The notes: generated from the letters alone by a model not told the origin. Shown: positions 1-11,135, counted from the stretch's first letter. The stretch: 64,000 bases of DNA from Brassica napus (GCF_020379485.1 NC_063448.1:46447218-46511217); one strand, 5' to 3'. Numbers and translations: made by a program.

Positions 1-331
1 CTGATTTTAGAGCGATAGATTAAGCGTGGAATCTGTATTTTAAATATTTTTAGAGTATTATTATTTATGTTGATCATGTATTCTAAATATAGTAGATTCA
101 ATAAAAAAATGGATTTCATTTTCTATTTCGTAGAATGCAAATTCTACTTTATGTGGAATAGAACCTGAAATTATTATTTAAATATTTTTTGAACTAGAAA
201 AAAATACCACTAAGTTCATATAAGTATTTCATCAGTAGTTACTATTTTTCAATTTTTTGTTTGTAAAATTATTTATTTAATTTATTTTCAAAAATACTAA
301 AAAACATTAGACACTAAAATGGTATATAATA
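1..331. other. AT-rich sequence without a gene
   Basis: AT-rich sequence with no open frame or recognisable repeat. It lies downstream of the LRR gene and ends at the TA duplication (330-331) that borders the Stowaway MITE. Confidence 0.5.
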
Positions 332-580
332 CTCCTTCCGTTTCATATTGTAAGTAGTTTTACGGAAATATTTTTGTTTCAAAATGTAAGTATTTTTCGT
401 ATTTCTAGGTAACTTTTACATTTATTGAATACAATGTGACCAATCAAATTAAATAGACTTATTTTTTATTGGTTAAATTATATCTAACCTATTTATTATA
501 AAATACTTTTTTAAAACATAATAATTTTCTTAATCTTTGCGCTTTTAGCCAAAACTACTTATATTATGAAACTGAGGGAG
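332..580. mobile_element. Stowaway-like MITE
   Basis: A 249-bp non-coding element. Its left end reads CTCCTTCCGTTTCATA and its right end TATGAAACTGAGGGAG, an imperfect inverted repeat of the CTCCCTCCGTTTC type known from plant Stowaway (Tc1/mariner) MITEs. It is flanked by TA at 330-331 and 581-582, the target duplication expected for this superfamily. It lies in the 3' flank of the LRR gene and does not touch its reading frame. Confidence 0.85.
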
Positions 581-946
581 TAGAAATTAGTCTAATGAGA
601 CATATTTACCATTTTTTGCCTAGAAACAATTTTCACATTGCAACCGTTTTTTAACTAAATGAAGATAAGAAGAAAAATATCTGAAAAACCAATGGTGTCT
701 ATATTTTACTCTTCCAAATGGCACATGCAACTCAATATGAACTCAATGAAAAATACAAAATAGAGAAAACAACTATATCTGTAAAATAATAGTATATATC
801 CCATAAACACTACAATCTAATTTACACGCGAGGACCACACTTTAGATTTTTATATAAGAAAACACTACCAGACACAACGGTTCAATTTCAAAAAAATGTC
901 ATTTTTAGCAATTTTCTTTGCAAACAAACAAAAAGAAAACTGATCC

Positions 947-2134
947 TTAACCAGTGGAGCTGTGGTTGTAAAAGCGAGAACATTGTATAGCAGGCCTTGA
1001 GAGCAGAGGTGCAACTTCTATCGGACACGTGGACAAACCAACAACTGGATCCGTATCCATACAGTTATACGACAAACAGAGCGAAACAGAGTCCGGTAGT
1101 TGAGATCCAGAGTTCCACGGGAATCTCGTTAAGTAGTTATGTTGCAAGAAGAGCGTTTCCGTCGTACCGTTGATCAAGCTCTTGATGTACTCCTCTGGAA
1201 TCTCTCCTGTGAAACGGTTGTTGTTCAAGAACAGAGACTCTGCTCCGGCGAGGGAAGGAGGTAACTCGCCGGAGATAGAGTTATGGCTCAGATCAACGAC
1301 GGAGCCCTGAGGTAACATTAACAGTGACGTGGCGTTGATGGATGTGAAGTTGTTTCGTTGTAGGAACATTGATGTGGTTGTGGAACCAAAGAGAGATTGC
1401 GGGATTGCGCCGGTGAACCGGTTCATGCTGAGATCGATGTACGTTAGGTCTGTGAGTGGCTCCAAGGGGTTGATTGTGCCGGAGATTGAGTTTCCGGCGA
1501 GGGATAAGTACTGGAGAGTGGTGGGGAAAAGAGGCGGGAGTTGGCCGGAGATTTGGTTCATCTTTAGGTCTAAGTGAAGCAAAGGGCTAGAGACAGGTTT
1601 AACGTTGTCGGAGAAACGGTTCGAGGCTAAGACAAGGACTTTGAGACGAGGAAGTGTGGTGAGAAACGGAGGGAGAGAGCCTGAGAGTTGGTTATAGCTG
1701 AGGTCAAGAGTGTGGAGGTATGAGAGAGATGAGAAAGAGTTTGGTATAGGACCGGTTAAGCGGTTTCTGGTTAAGGAAATGACTCGAAGGAGAGGGAGGG
1801 TATCGAACCGAGGAGGGAGAGGTCCGGTGACTAAACCGGGGTAGAGAACGAGTTGGGTCAAATGGGTTAGGTTGGAGATGGATGGGGATAGTGAACCGGA
1901 GAGGTTAGGGCCGAGTGATAAGGCGGAGACACGGCCGAGGGAAGTGCAAGTTAGGCCTGCGAAGGTGGAGCAAGGGTCAGGGGTTGTGAAGTCCCAAGTT
2001 GAGAAGAAGGCTGAGCCGGGCATGTCGGTTAATGAGTCTCTGATTGATTCAAGTGCGGCTTGGTCTGTTGGAGCTAAGGAAGAGAAAGTGGAGTGGACGA
2101 GAGTGAGGAGAAGTAAGAAGAAAGTGTAGTTCAT
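947..2134 (-). CDS. Secreted leucine-rich repeat protein (At3g17640-like)
   Basis: An intact single-exon gene of 395 codons. Residues 1-19 form a hydrophobic signal peptide (FFLLLLTLVH core). An LRR N-terminal cap follows at about 24-64, with paired cysteines at the CSTFAGLTC motif. About ten plant-type LRRs follow (LxxLxLxxNxLxGxIPxx), for example LDLSYNQLSGSLP, YIDLSMNRFTGAIP and VVDLSHNSISGELP. The C-terminus has a cysteine-containing cap. There is no transmembrane segment or kinase domain, so the product is probably an apoplastic or wall-associated LRR protein rather than a receptor kinase. The architecture and the position next to F-box, RBL14 and HYH genes match Arabidopsis At3g17640. 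Ligand and function are unknown. The ATG is the first in the frame and precedes the signal peptide directly. Confidence 0.9.
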   Translation of the reverse strand: MNYTFFLLLLTLVHSTFSSLAPTDQAALESIRDSLTDMPGSAFFSTWDFTTPDPCSTFAGLTCTSLGRVSALSLGPNLSGSLSPSISNLTHLTQLVLYPGLVTGPLPPRFDTLPLLRVISLTRNRLTGPIPNSFSSLSYLHTLDLSYNQLSGSLPPFLTTLPRLKVLVLASNRFSDNVKPVSSPLLHLDLKMNQISGQLPPLFPTTLQYLSLAGNSISGTINPLEPLTDLTYIDLSMNRFTGAIPQSLFGSTTTSMFLQRNNFTSINATSLLMLPQGSVVDLSHNSISGELPPSLAGAESLFLNNNRFTGEIPEEYIKSLINGTTETLFLQHNYLTRFPWNSGSQLPDSVSLCLSYNCMDTDPVVGLSTCPIEVAPLLSRPAIQCSRFYNHSSTG

Positions 2135-2195
2135 GTTTTGATGATTTTTTCGAGTATTTTTTTTTTCTCTTTGAAGTCTGGTGAGAGTGTTTTGT

Positions 2196-2203
2196 ATTTA
2201 AAG
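2196..2203 (-). promoter_or_regulatory. TATA-like box of the LRR gene
   Basis: TTTAAATA on the minus strand, 62-69 bp upstream of the ATG of the LRR gene and followed by a pyrimidine-rich leader. This is a weak TATA variant, supported only by position. Confidence 0.35.
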
Positions 2204-3150
2204 AGAGGGAGAGAGGGGAGCGCGTGGGAGAGGGTAATAATGAAGTCAGAGAGAGTGTGTGATAGTGAGTGAATGTTAACGTTATGGATTCTTGTTAGAA
2301 AATGTGTTTGTTAATTTATTACGCCTCTTTTTGACTCTTGTCGGTGATACTGGCGGTTGTGTTCTCTTTTTGCATTCAAAACTCCTCAGAGGAGGTAACG
2401 CAAAGATGGAGCAGATTCATCTAATCCTGAAAGTCAAGTTCGATTCAGTTTTAGATATACAAAAAAATTTAATAAATTTTCGGTTTATTTGATTTGATTT
2501 TCCTTACATTATTATACTGTAACCAGTAATGGTTGAATTTGTTTGGTATAAAAAATTCCCTAGTAGTAATAATAAGTAATAACACACGCTTCAATTCTTG
2601 TACTAGATTAAATCTCTTGGAAGCTTTCGTTACCGACAAATTTGTTTGACATTCGGCTATTCAACTAAACTAGCACATTAAAGTTTCAATAATATCACCT
2701 ATAGTACTGACTTCAATATAAAAGTTTGGATGTTTGTGAGTTGTAACTAAGTCCAAAACCATCTAGTTGTTAGATATAACTTAGTTAGAACACCCATGTC
2801 AATATTAAGGAGTATTATTCCTTGATGTGGAAACGAAATCGTCTAGGCTCATTATAGCCAAAAAGAGATTTTACAAAGTATTGTGACGAAGATTCATGCT
2901 ACAGACTAAAGTTATAATCTATTTAACCAACAAGTCTCATATATTATATCCTTCATCTCGAAATCAATCCATTTATAAGCCTCTATCATCCAAGAAAGAG
3001 CATTTATAGAATTTTTTTTGTTGCATCTTTGTATCAAACTGAGACTTAAAGCTTCCAAAATACACATTAGTTTTAAAATAAAACAAAGGACATGGGCCAT
3101 GTCACATGGCACAACTTAAAGAAAATAAAACCCTGATAATACTACGCAAT
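2204..3150. other. Intergenic region, LRR gene to F-box pseudogene
   Basis: Upstream DNA of the LRR gene followed by the 3' flank of the F-box pseudogene. The short open frames here show no domain, codon pattern or homology that I recognise. No repeat boundary is visible. Confidence 0.5.
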
Positions 3151-3950
3151 CTAAAACTCTAAAGGAACAGAGGTCCAATTTGGAACATAGGCACAGTGAG
3201 AAAACCAAGTGATCCTAGATGCAAGGCTGTTTAGGTCAGCACCTATATGAATCTTATTGCACGTATCTCCCTTCACAATATAGATGCAAGGCTTTCCACT
3301 TTCATCGTCCCCACAACACATGACTAGTGTCTTGTCATAGATGAAGTAACTAACACCATAAAGCTTATTAAACAACTTTGGCAAGTTAGTTGCTGTTAGA
3401 GTCATCAACTTCATCCACACCATTTCCTCTGTATCATCAATCTTCCTCTTCGTTACCCAAATCTCAATCTTCCTTGTCAAATAGCTTTGCATTAACAACG
3501 AAAACCGATCTCCTTTGAAAACCGCGAGGACATGCTCATCACAAGAAGGGCTTTCTTGAAACGAAAGGAGACAGACGGGTTTGAAAATCTCACTCGAGAA
3601 ATCAGAGCTTTGGATGAAATACTCACGAGTCTGGCGATTGCAAGCAATCCAATACAAATTTCCATTCAAAGACACATGTGAACTTTTAGTTGTTTCAGAC
3701 ATGGGCATGTCCTCGTCAGGTGTATCAATAAACCTCAACGTTTGAAACGCACACTCGTAGATCACAACTCTGTCAGGGTATACATTTATCTGGTCTTCGG
3801 GTGGACTTCTAAAATATTCCAACATCTTGTAAACATTGTCCACAACCTCCATGGAAACTCTCTGGAGGTAGCTATTTGTCTGGACTTTGGACGGACATCT
3901 CATATACCCTAACATCTTGTAAACCTTTTCAGGCCTACTATTGTCGTACC

Positions 3951-4484
3951 TGTTATGGTTTTGGTGACATTCAACAATAAGAAGAGCTAAACCGGAGCTG
4001 GTTCAATTAGCGTCTTGGTACAAGATTATAAGAAGGTGATAACCGGGATGGCTATTAGAGTCGGCTTATGATTCAAGTGTACCGGTCTTCTTTATATATA
4101 TAGAAGAAGAAAGGAGAAGTCAATCATCGAGAGTCAGCTGAATTGAGCTGAGGGAGAGAAGGTTGTTACAGAATCAGAGAGAGGAAGAAGATCTTTCTTG
4201 AGAGTACTGTTCTTGTATCATCTCTTGATCGTCTTCTTTGTAAAGACTCTTGGAGTGATTAGTGAAACCTTTTGCTTGTGCCGTCAAGCCCCAGATGTAA
4301 AGGATCCACATTGGATCCCGAACTGGGTTACCAAATTCTCTGTGTCTTTTCTTTACTGTTTCTTTAAGTTCATATTCGATCAAACGAGTGCGAGAGAGAT
4401 AGAGAGATAGGGATTGAGGAAAGTATAATAGAGAGTGAAGAGCGTTGCGATCTAGAGAACCTTTAGGAGATTCGATTCATCACA
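3951..4484 (+). mobile_element. Solo LTR (534 bp) in the F-box gene
   Basis: It begins TGTTATGG and ends ATTCATCACA, the canonical TG...CA of an LTR, and is flanked by the 5-bp duplication GTACC at 3946-3950 and 4485-4489. It has no internal coding region or second LTR, which fits unequal recombination between two LTRs. A TATATATA stretch near 4092-4100 suggests transcription on the plus strand. The family is not identified. Confidence 0.88.
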
Positions 4485-4564
4485 GTACCCTAACCCAAAA
4501 ACATCGAAGTGTTTGCCCACAACCAAGTTGATCCACTTATCCTGTCTCAACCATGGATTATAGA

Positions 4565-4794
4565 TATAGAATCTCAATATCAATAAGAAGTCCTTCTCTT
4601 ATTATTCAATCACAAAGCTCAAAATCAATATCTCAAACTCACACTCTTATGCATCACAATATGCATTACTATATATAGGACCTAGACATGTCCTAATCCT
4701 TATAGTATTATCACACACATAATATCCTAATCCTTATAGATAATCATAACTTTAAATAAGAAAAAGGAAACTTGCAACTCAAGCTTATCCAACA
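4565..4794 (-). repeat. 3' LTR of Copia 1
   Basis: A 230-bp direct repeat of 8908-9137. In minus-strand sense it starts TGTTGGATAAGC and ends GATTCTATA. It directly follows the polypurine tract. The pol reading frame ends about 10 bp inside it. Confidence 0.95.
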
Positions 4795-7700
4795 TTCTCC
4801 CCTTTAAGCTTGAGCTTGTCTTCACACACATCTTGAACTCCAATAAGTTCACGCATCTCTTTAAACTTGTTTCGACCAAGTGATTTGGTGAGGATATCAG
4901 CCTTCTGTTCGCTTCCCGGAATATGTTCAACTTCAACCAACTCATTTTCGACGCACTCTCTTATGAAATGAAATCTTCTATGAATATGCTTGCTTCGTTC
5001 ATGAAACACCGGATTCTTTGACAAAGAAATTGCTGACTTGTTATCAACCTTAATGACCACACGTTCACTTGCTTCTCCAATAGCTTCACTTAGCAACTCT
5101 TGTAACCAAATAGCTTGTTTTGCAGCTTCTGTTGCAGCCATAAACTCTGATTCACATGAAGAAAGAGCTACCAATTCTTGTTTTGTAGAACTCCAAGTTA
5201 TAGGACTCTTGCCAAGGTAGAATATATGTCCCGTTGTGCCTTTACCATCGTCGATGTCTACGTTACATGAGCTGTCGCTGTAACCTAACAAGCCGGTACC
5301 TTTACCACGTTCATATCGCAAACCGAGAAAGATAGTGCCTCGAAGGTACCTTAGAACTTGTTTTATCGCTGCTCCGTGTGACACTCTAGGATCTTGCATA
5401 TAACGGCTCAAAACTCCAACGCTGAATGCTAGGTCCGGTCTTGTATGTAATAAGTATCGTAAGCATCCAATGTTTCGACGAAACTCTTTCTCATCGACCT
5501 TCTCCTCGTCTTTAGCCTTAGAGAACTGAGCGTTTTGCTCCAACGGCACGTGTGTTAGATTGCACGAACTCATACCGCTTTCCTCAAGAATCCGTCGGGC
5601 ATATCTATCTTGTTTAAGTATAATGCCTCCATCGTATTGTAATACTTCTATTCCCAAATAGTACGTCAACATACCAAGATCACTCATCTCAAACTTCGCT
5701 CCCATCTCTTTCTTAAACTCAGGTATAGCTCATGAGGATGAGCCAGTGACTAAGAGATCATCGACATAGACTACTACGATTAGAAGCTCCTCACTTGCTT
5801 CTTTACGGTAAAGAGAGGGCTCTTTGGAGCACCTCTGAAAGTTTAAGCCATGCAAGATCTAGTTAAGTTTTATATTCCAAGTTCTTGGAGCCTGCCGTAA
5901 ACCGTAAAGGGCCTTCTTAAGTCTATAGACTTTGTGTTCCTCTCCTGCGACCGTGAAACCCTCGGGTTGATACACAAAAACTTCCTCTTTCAGCTCTCCG
6001 TGGAGAAAGGCAGTCTTGAAATCAAGATGATGTATCTCCCAGCCATGAGAGCCAGCTAATGCTATGATCAGACGTATAGTCTCAATACGAGCCACTGGAG
6101 AAAACACTTCGTCATAATCTACTCCGTGCCTTTGAACATAACATTTTGCTACCAGCCGCGCCTTGTATTTGTTGATAGTCCCGTCGGCATTGCGCTTGAT
6201 TTTGAAGACCCACTTCAAGGCTATTGGCTTTACACCATCAGGTAACTCAACAAGATCCCAAGTATTGTTCTTTTCTATAAAACAAATCTCATCCTTGCAC
6301 GCATCAACCCAAACTTTTATCTTTCTCGCTTCATTGTAATTCCATGGTTCGTCATTGATAATCATTAGCAATCTCTCCCCCTCTATTTCCGCGAGAAGAA
6401 CGTAATCATCAAGATGTGAGGGTCTGGTGATGATCTTTGTTGATCGTCTAGGTAATGGTTCAACTTCATCATCTTCACTACTGCCATTATTGTCATAACC
6501 GAGATCTTCTCTGTCCTCATTAGCTCGAGTCACAGGCCCTGCTTCATTTGTGCTCTCGATTACCCGAGATAGATCAAACTCAAGTTCTCCAGAATCGCCG
6601 TTGTTATCTTTACACCAGTTCCAACTCTTGTCTTCTTCGAAGATCACATCCCGTCTCACAATGATACGTTTGCTCAAAGGATCATATAGCCTATAGGCTT
6701 TTGATCCTGGTTCTGTTCCAAGGTGGACAAGAGTTCTGGACCTGTCATCGAGTTTCTTTCTTCCTACACTTTCGGTTCGTGCTTGACAGACACATCCAAA
6801 CACTTTGATATGACCGAGATTTGGCTTGCGTGATCTACAAGCTTCGTATGGTGTGCATCCCTCCAATGACCTAGTAGCAACTCGATTGATTAGATAGGTG
6901 CAGTGCCTTACTGCTTCACCCCAGAGATGGTTCGGGAGTTTCATGTGTTTTAGGATGCTCCTAGCCATCTCAAGGAGCGTTCTATTACGTCGCTCCACTA
7001 TGCCGTTCTGCTGTGGAGAGTATGGTACGGTTAGGTCTCGCTTAATTCCGTTCTTCGTACACTTGAAACTCTTGAGAACAAAAATCTCCTCCTCTGTATG
7101 TCCGTAAATTCTTGAGTTCTGTACGAGTTTCTTGTTCAGCACGTATCTTAAAAGTTTTAAAATTTTCAAAGGCTTCGCTTTTCTCTTTTAGCAATGCCGT
7201 CCACATGTATCGAGAATGATCATCTATTAGGACGAAGATGTATCGACTCTTGGCTGGGGTTGGTGGCGTGATAGGTCCACATAGGTCGGCATGTACCAGC
7301 TCAAGGAGATTCTTTGCTCGATATGATGTAGCTTGCGGGAACGGCTTGCGAGTTTTTTTTGCTTTTAAGCAAGACACACATGTCTCGGAGCTGTGATCGA
7401 TATCTGGAACGCCGTTTACAAGCTCCTTACGTACCATGAGTCTCATTGTATCCTTGCTAATATGCCCCAAACGTGTGTGCCATAACGTACTGTCTCCTAA
7501 CCCCTTTACTTGTAGACATTGTATGAGATCGACCTGTAGAGTTACTTTATACAATCGATTCTTTGCTCTAGTACTCCTAACCATTAGCTGTCCATCTCTA
7601 TCATATAGGCTTAGTTGATTATCTTTCATACAAACTTCACACCCAACTTCTGTAGCTTGTCCTAAGCTGACGATGTTACTTCGTAGTGCCGGTGTGTAAT

Positions 7701-8883
7701 ATACATTCCTTAGCACTTTTTTTTCTCCACCTCTAACTATGAAACGGATCGAACCTTTTCCCATTATGTCTATCCTGGAATCATCTCCGAACCGTACCTT
7801 TCCAGTGATCATTTCGTCCAGCTCATAGAAGAACAGTCGGTTACCACTCATGTGGTTGCTAGCGCCATTATCAAGGTACCAGATATCCATCGAATCTTCC
7901 TCACCCTCAAGCCTCTTAGGATCTACCTTGTTCTCGTTAAGGTAAACTATCTCATTCATCATGAGAGCGTCTGCTTCTTGTGTGTTGTCTTCCTCCTTCT
8001 TCTCAACAGTTTCTTGAAGATTCAACAGTTTGTCGGGACAATCCGTAGCATAGTGTCCGAGTTTGTCACAGTTAAAGCAGGTAATGTGAGATGCATCACC
8101 TCCACCAGCTCGTCCTTGCCGATACGTGTCTCTTTGTTGTTGAAACGATCCCCGCGAGCGGCCTCTTCCTCGCCAACCTGTTCGTCCACTGCGTCCTCGT
8201 CCACGATTGTTATAGTTATTGCCGTAGTTCTCTTGCCTCGAGTCTGCGTACATCAGTTTACTCGAGTCATCAACTGTGTCTTCTTCTTCTTCAGTTATTC
8301 TTTCTTCGTAAGCTTTCAATCTCCCAATGATATCCTCAAAGCTTGTCAAGTTTAAGTCCAATACTTGCTCAAGTGAAGCTACAATATGAATATACTTCCT
8401 TCTTGGCAAGCTTGACAAGAATTTCTTGACAATCTTTGGCTCCTCGATTGTCTTCCCTAAGGAGGCTGCCTTGGAGGTTATCTCTGAAAGTTTTCCAATG
8501 AATGTATCAATTGTGTCTGCATCTTTCATCTTGAGTCTATCAAACTCAGCCATCAAGGTTTGTAGTCTTGCTTCACGTACTCTCTCTGCTCCTATATGGC
8601 GTGATTTCACAGCATCCCAAACAGATTTTGCATTGTCTAAATCTCCGACTTGAAGAACCAAAGCTTCAGGTATTGATTGGAACAACAAGGCGATGGCCAT
8701 ATTGTTTTTATCTTCTGCTTTGCTCCCAGAGTCGATTGTTTCCCAGACTTTGCTCACCTTTAATGCTATCTTCATCCTCATAGCCCAAACTGTATAATTT
8801 GAAGAAGTAAGCATCGGAAGCTTAACAGATGCAGCCCCGACATCTTTGGTGCTTAGCACGAGATCACCTTTCGTATCACTCAT
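4785..8883 (-). pseudogene. Copia gag-pol polyprotein, decayed
   Basis: The frame opens with MSDTKGDLV at 8883. In order it shows a gag domain (UBN2-like); an arginine/glycine-rich stretch; a zinc knuckle CFNCDKLGHYATDC; an aspartic protease site LDNGASNHM (DNG where DTG or DSG is usual); a GAG-pre-integrase/HHCC region (HTRLGHIS...CVSCLKAKK); the integrase core with SPQQNGIVERRNR; a reverse transcriptase with YVDD near 5755-5769; and RNase H (VDNKSAISL). A frameshift near 7045 separates two integrase parts. In-frame stops near 5860 and 5730 flank the YVDD region. The order PR-IN-RT-RH marks it as Ty1/Copia. It cannot make a full polyprotein without frameshifting and readthrough. Confidence 0.93.
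4795..4805 (-). promoter_or_regulatory. Polypurine tract of Copia 1
   Basis: AAAGGGGAGAA on the minus strand, immediately upstream of the 3' LTR. This is the normal position of the plus-strand DNA primer in reverse transcription. Confidence 0.85.
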
Positions 8884-8893
8884 AGTTGTTTAA

Positions 8894-8905
8894 GCTCTGA
8901 TACCA
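8894..8905 (-). promoter_or_regulatory. tRNA-Met primer-binding site of Copia 1
   Basis: TGGTATCAGAGC on the minus strand, two bases inside the 5' LTR. It is complementary to the 3' end of initiator tRNA-Met, the usual primer for plant Copia elements. Confidence 0.92.
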
Positions 8906-8907
8906 AA

Positions 8908-9137
8908 TATAGAATCTCAATATCAATAAGAAGTCCTTCTCTTATTATTCAATCACGAAGCTCAAAATCAATATCTCAAACACACACTCCTATGCATCAC
9001 AATATGCATTACTATATATAGGACCTAGACATGTCCTAATCCTTATAGTATTATCACACACATAATATCCTAATCCTTATAGATAATCATAACTTTAAAT
9101 AAGAAAAAGGAAACTTGCAACTGAAGCTTATCCAACA
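8908..9137 (-). repeat. 5' LTR of Copia 1
   Basis: A 230-bp partner of 4565-4794 with four mismatches by eye. A TATATATA motif lies around 9012-9018. It is next to the primer-binding site on one side and the ATAGA target duplication on the other. Confidence 0.95.
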
Positions 9138-9453
9138 ATAGAGTGATGGCTCTTCTCCTCCCAAGGGTGATAGTTAAAAAACAAGAACTAATAGCGTTAT
9201 GCAAACTTAAACCAAGGCGAGAGGTGTGTCGCTCAAGCAACTTCATAGTTGGATCGGTGATGTCTATCGAATAAATCGTGTATTTGGTCAGGAGGATGAA
9301 CTGAGGACGGGGGAGAGACAGGTGGTTGTAGATGAAACTCCTGTCGTTGAAAAGAGAGTTCCATTGTTTGCATACGGTTCTGAACCGAACGAGAAATTTA
9401 GTTGGAAGACGAGTGAGTATTTCTTCCTCCAGTTCCCATGGAAGCCTAGGCAT

Positions 9454-10052
9454 TAGGAGTTTTTGTTTTGTTTTCGATTAAGTTACTAAAATGAATGAAT
9501 AGCTATGACTATGGTATCAAATATATACGTTCACCTTTTTCTTGTTAGGAAAAAAAATTATACTATAGGATTCAATACATTCAATGCTTTTAAGGAAATT
9601 AGTCTTCAGTGAAAATTTTGAAAAACAATCTTGGGAAACAAGTAAAACTTGAGAAACAAGTAAATTCATAACTTCTTAGAAACGAGTTTAAAAATGGAAA
9701 TCAGCAAATATAAACTTGTGATTGGTTATATCCCAATACATGTTTTACGTTGCACTAAATTTAATCAATTCGGTATTGAAATGACAATATCAATCTGTTT
9801 TCAAATGAAAATTGGTGGTTTGATTTTGGTTCCAAGAAATCTAATGTTCTCTTTTCATGTATTTTAAAAGCTGGAGACTCCCTGATGAATGATCAAACAT
9901 ATGGTTTAGTTAGTGATACAGATTCGTTATGCCAAACACTATTTGTAACTCCACTAAAATACATGAAAAGAGAAACAGCTTGAAGAAACCTCTCTAATCA
10001 TATGCTAATGCAATGAATGAGTCAGCTTCAGCTTCATTCACAGTTCCACAGA
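9454..10052. other. Intergenic, F-box pseudogene upstream to RBL14 3' end
   Basis: AT-rich DNA holding the former promoter side of the F-box gene and the 3' flank of the rhomboid gene. No open frame, repeat boundary or RNA gene was recognised. Confidence 0.5.
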
Positions 10053-11135
10053 TTAACTAAACCTCTCTACTCTTCGACGACGCAGCTCATCTAAAGGAAT
10101 ATCACTAGAAGAAGAAGAAGGTGCGTGTCCCTGGTTCACTGACCATCCGTTACCTCTACCCCGTCCCAAGCCACACATCTCACAAACACTTTGCCAACCA
10201 GAATTGTCATAAGTACACGACTGGCATCTCCAGATACCATTCTGGCCTCTCCCCACTCGTCCTCTCCCTGAAATCCTCCTCCTCCGAAACCTAACCAAAC
10301 CGCTCATAAACCTCAACGGCCAAGTCACCGCTCGAGTAACACCTCTAACCACCATAGTCACAGGGTCTGATCCCGAGTGAGAAGAACGTTTGATCTTCAA
10401 GTAGAGAATACCAGCAAGAATCCCACCCAAATGCCCAAGAAACGAAGCGCTAGGCATAAACATCTGCACAAGAACCAGCTCTGCCCAAGCAGCGTACTTA
10501 GTCGGGACTAGGATACCATACACGCTGGTGTAATCCTCATCCTGAGAATTGAGAACAACTTTCAAAGCAAAGATGACGCCAGAGAACCCCACGGAGTACT
10601 CACTGTAAAAGGCTCTTTCGTAGTCGAAGAACACGTGGAGAGACTTGGCTAACAGCAACGTGACTCCTTGGGACATACCGAGAAGCGTAAACACCATCGA
10701 AGCGAACTCGCTGCTTCCCATGGATGTCTCGAGCTTGATACCTTTCCAGAGAAGAGACATCATGTTGTAGACTAGGTGAGGCTCGTCTACATGGTAGAAC
10801 GGTGATAGAAAGAAGCGTTTCAAGTCCTTGTGCTGTAAAAGTCACAAACTTTGGATTCTTCTCATCTCAAATTCTCACAAGAAATTACATAAAAGAGAAT
10901 CGAATTTGAGATTTACCTTGAGGATGAGGTTTGGATTGAACCAGACCTCGTTGATGTGAGGGATGAACGGATCGACGAACGCCGGTCTAAGATAGACGAG
11001 AGTGTTGGCGGCTAATAGACTTGCCGTCACCGGCGGTTTCCACGGCAGTCTGTAGTACTCAGCGACGGTGCTGAGCGCCAGAAGAGGAAGCATCCCTCCG
11101 CTTGCTCTTCTTCTCCCTTCAACAGAATACGCCAT
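10053..11135 (-). CDS. RBL14: Rhomboid-like protein with RanBP2 zinc finger (RBL14)
   Basis: Two exons on the minus strand: 11135-10917 (73 codons, MAYSVEGRRRASGG...) and 10832-10053, joined across a GT-AG intron to give about 332 residues. Rhomboids are intramembrane serine proteases. The catalytic serine lies in GFSG (SEYSVGFSGVIFAL) and the histidine in the later segment FLGHLGGILAG, both embedded in hydrophobic helices. The N-terminal helices (VTASLLAANTLVYL) and the motif HLVYNMMSLLWKG fit the family. The C-terminal tail is basic and carries a RanBP2-type zinc finger (WRCQSCTYDNSGWQSVCEMC). This rhomboid-plus-RanBP2 architecture is that of Arabidopsis At3g17611 (RBL14), which also neighbours HYH. 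Organelle location and substrate cannot be read from the sequence. Confidence 0.93.

Larger units (their letters stand above)
4565..9137 (-). mobile_element. Complete Ty1/Copia retrotransposon, 4.57 kb
   Basis: The element lies on the minus strand with two 230-bp LTRs (4565-4794 and 8908-9137) flanked by the 5-bp duplication ATAGA at 4560-4564 and 9138-9142. The LTRs read TG...TA on the coding strand instead of TG...CA. A primer-binding site, a polypurine tract and a full gag-protease-integrase-RT-RNase H order are present. The LTRs differ at four positions by my count (about 1.7%), so the insertion is recent. It splits the F-box gene. Confidence 0.95.
3151..9453 (-). pseudogene. F-box/FBA-type gene broken by two LTR insertions (At3g17620-like)
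   Basis: The minus strand carries three pieces of one F-box gene. Piece 1 (9453-9138) starts with MPRLPWELEEEILTRLP and continues through an F-box (V..VCKQWNSLFNDRSF). Piece 2 (4559-4490) encodes NPWLRQDKWI..VFGLGY, the start of the F-box-associated (FBA) domain. Piece 3 (3950-3151) holds the rest of the FBA domain (VSLNGNLYWIA) and a stop codon. Such proteins are substrate receptors of SCF ubiquitin ligases. Copia element 4565-9137 separates pieces 1 and 2, and solo LTR 3951-4484 separates 2 and 3. Bridging the solo LTR restores an open frame (GLGY joins DNSRPEKVYKML). Bridging the Copia element requires a one-base frame shift and piece 1 drifts from the family pattern near its end, so the gene may already have been damaged. 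A tandem duplication of roughly 80 bp repeats the VYKMLxY motif at about 3788-3915. Confidence 0.85.

Noticed and set aside
1329..2129. Plus-strand frames of 82 and 85 codons
   Set aside because: They are antisense shadows of the LRR gene on the minus strand, whose signal peptide and LRR pattern are clear.
7852..8355. 167-codon plus-strand frame
   Set aside because: Antisense shadow of the Copia gag region, with leucine/serine-rich pseudo-hydrophobic composition and no domain.
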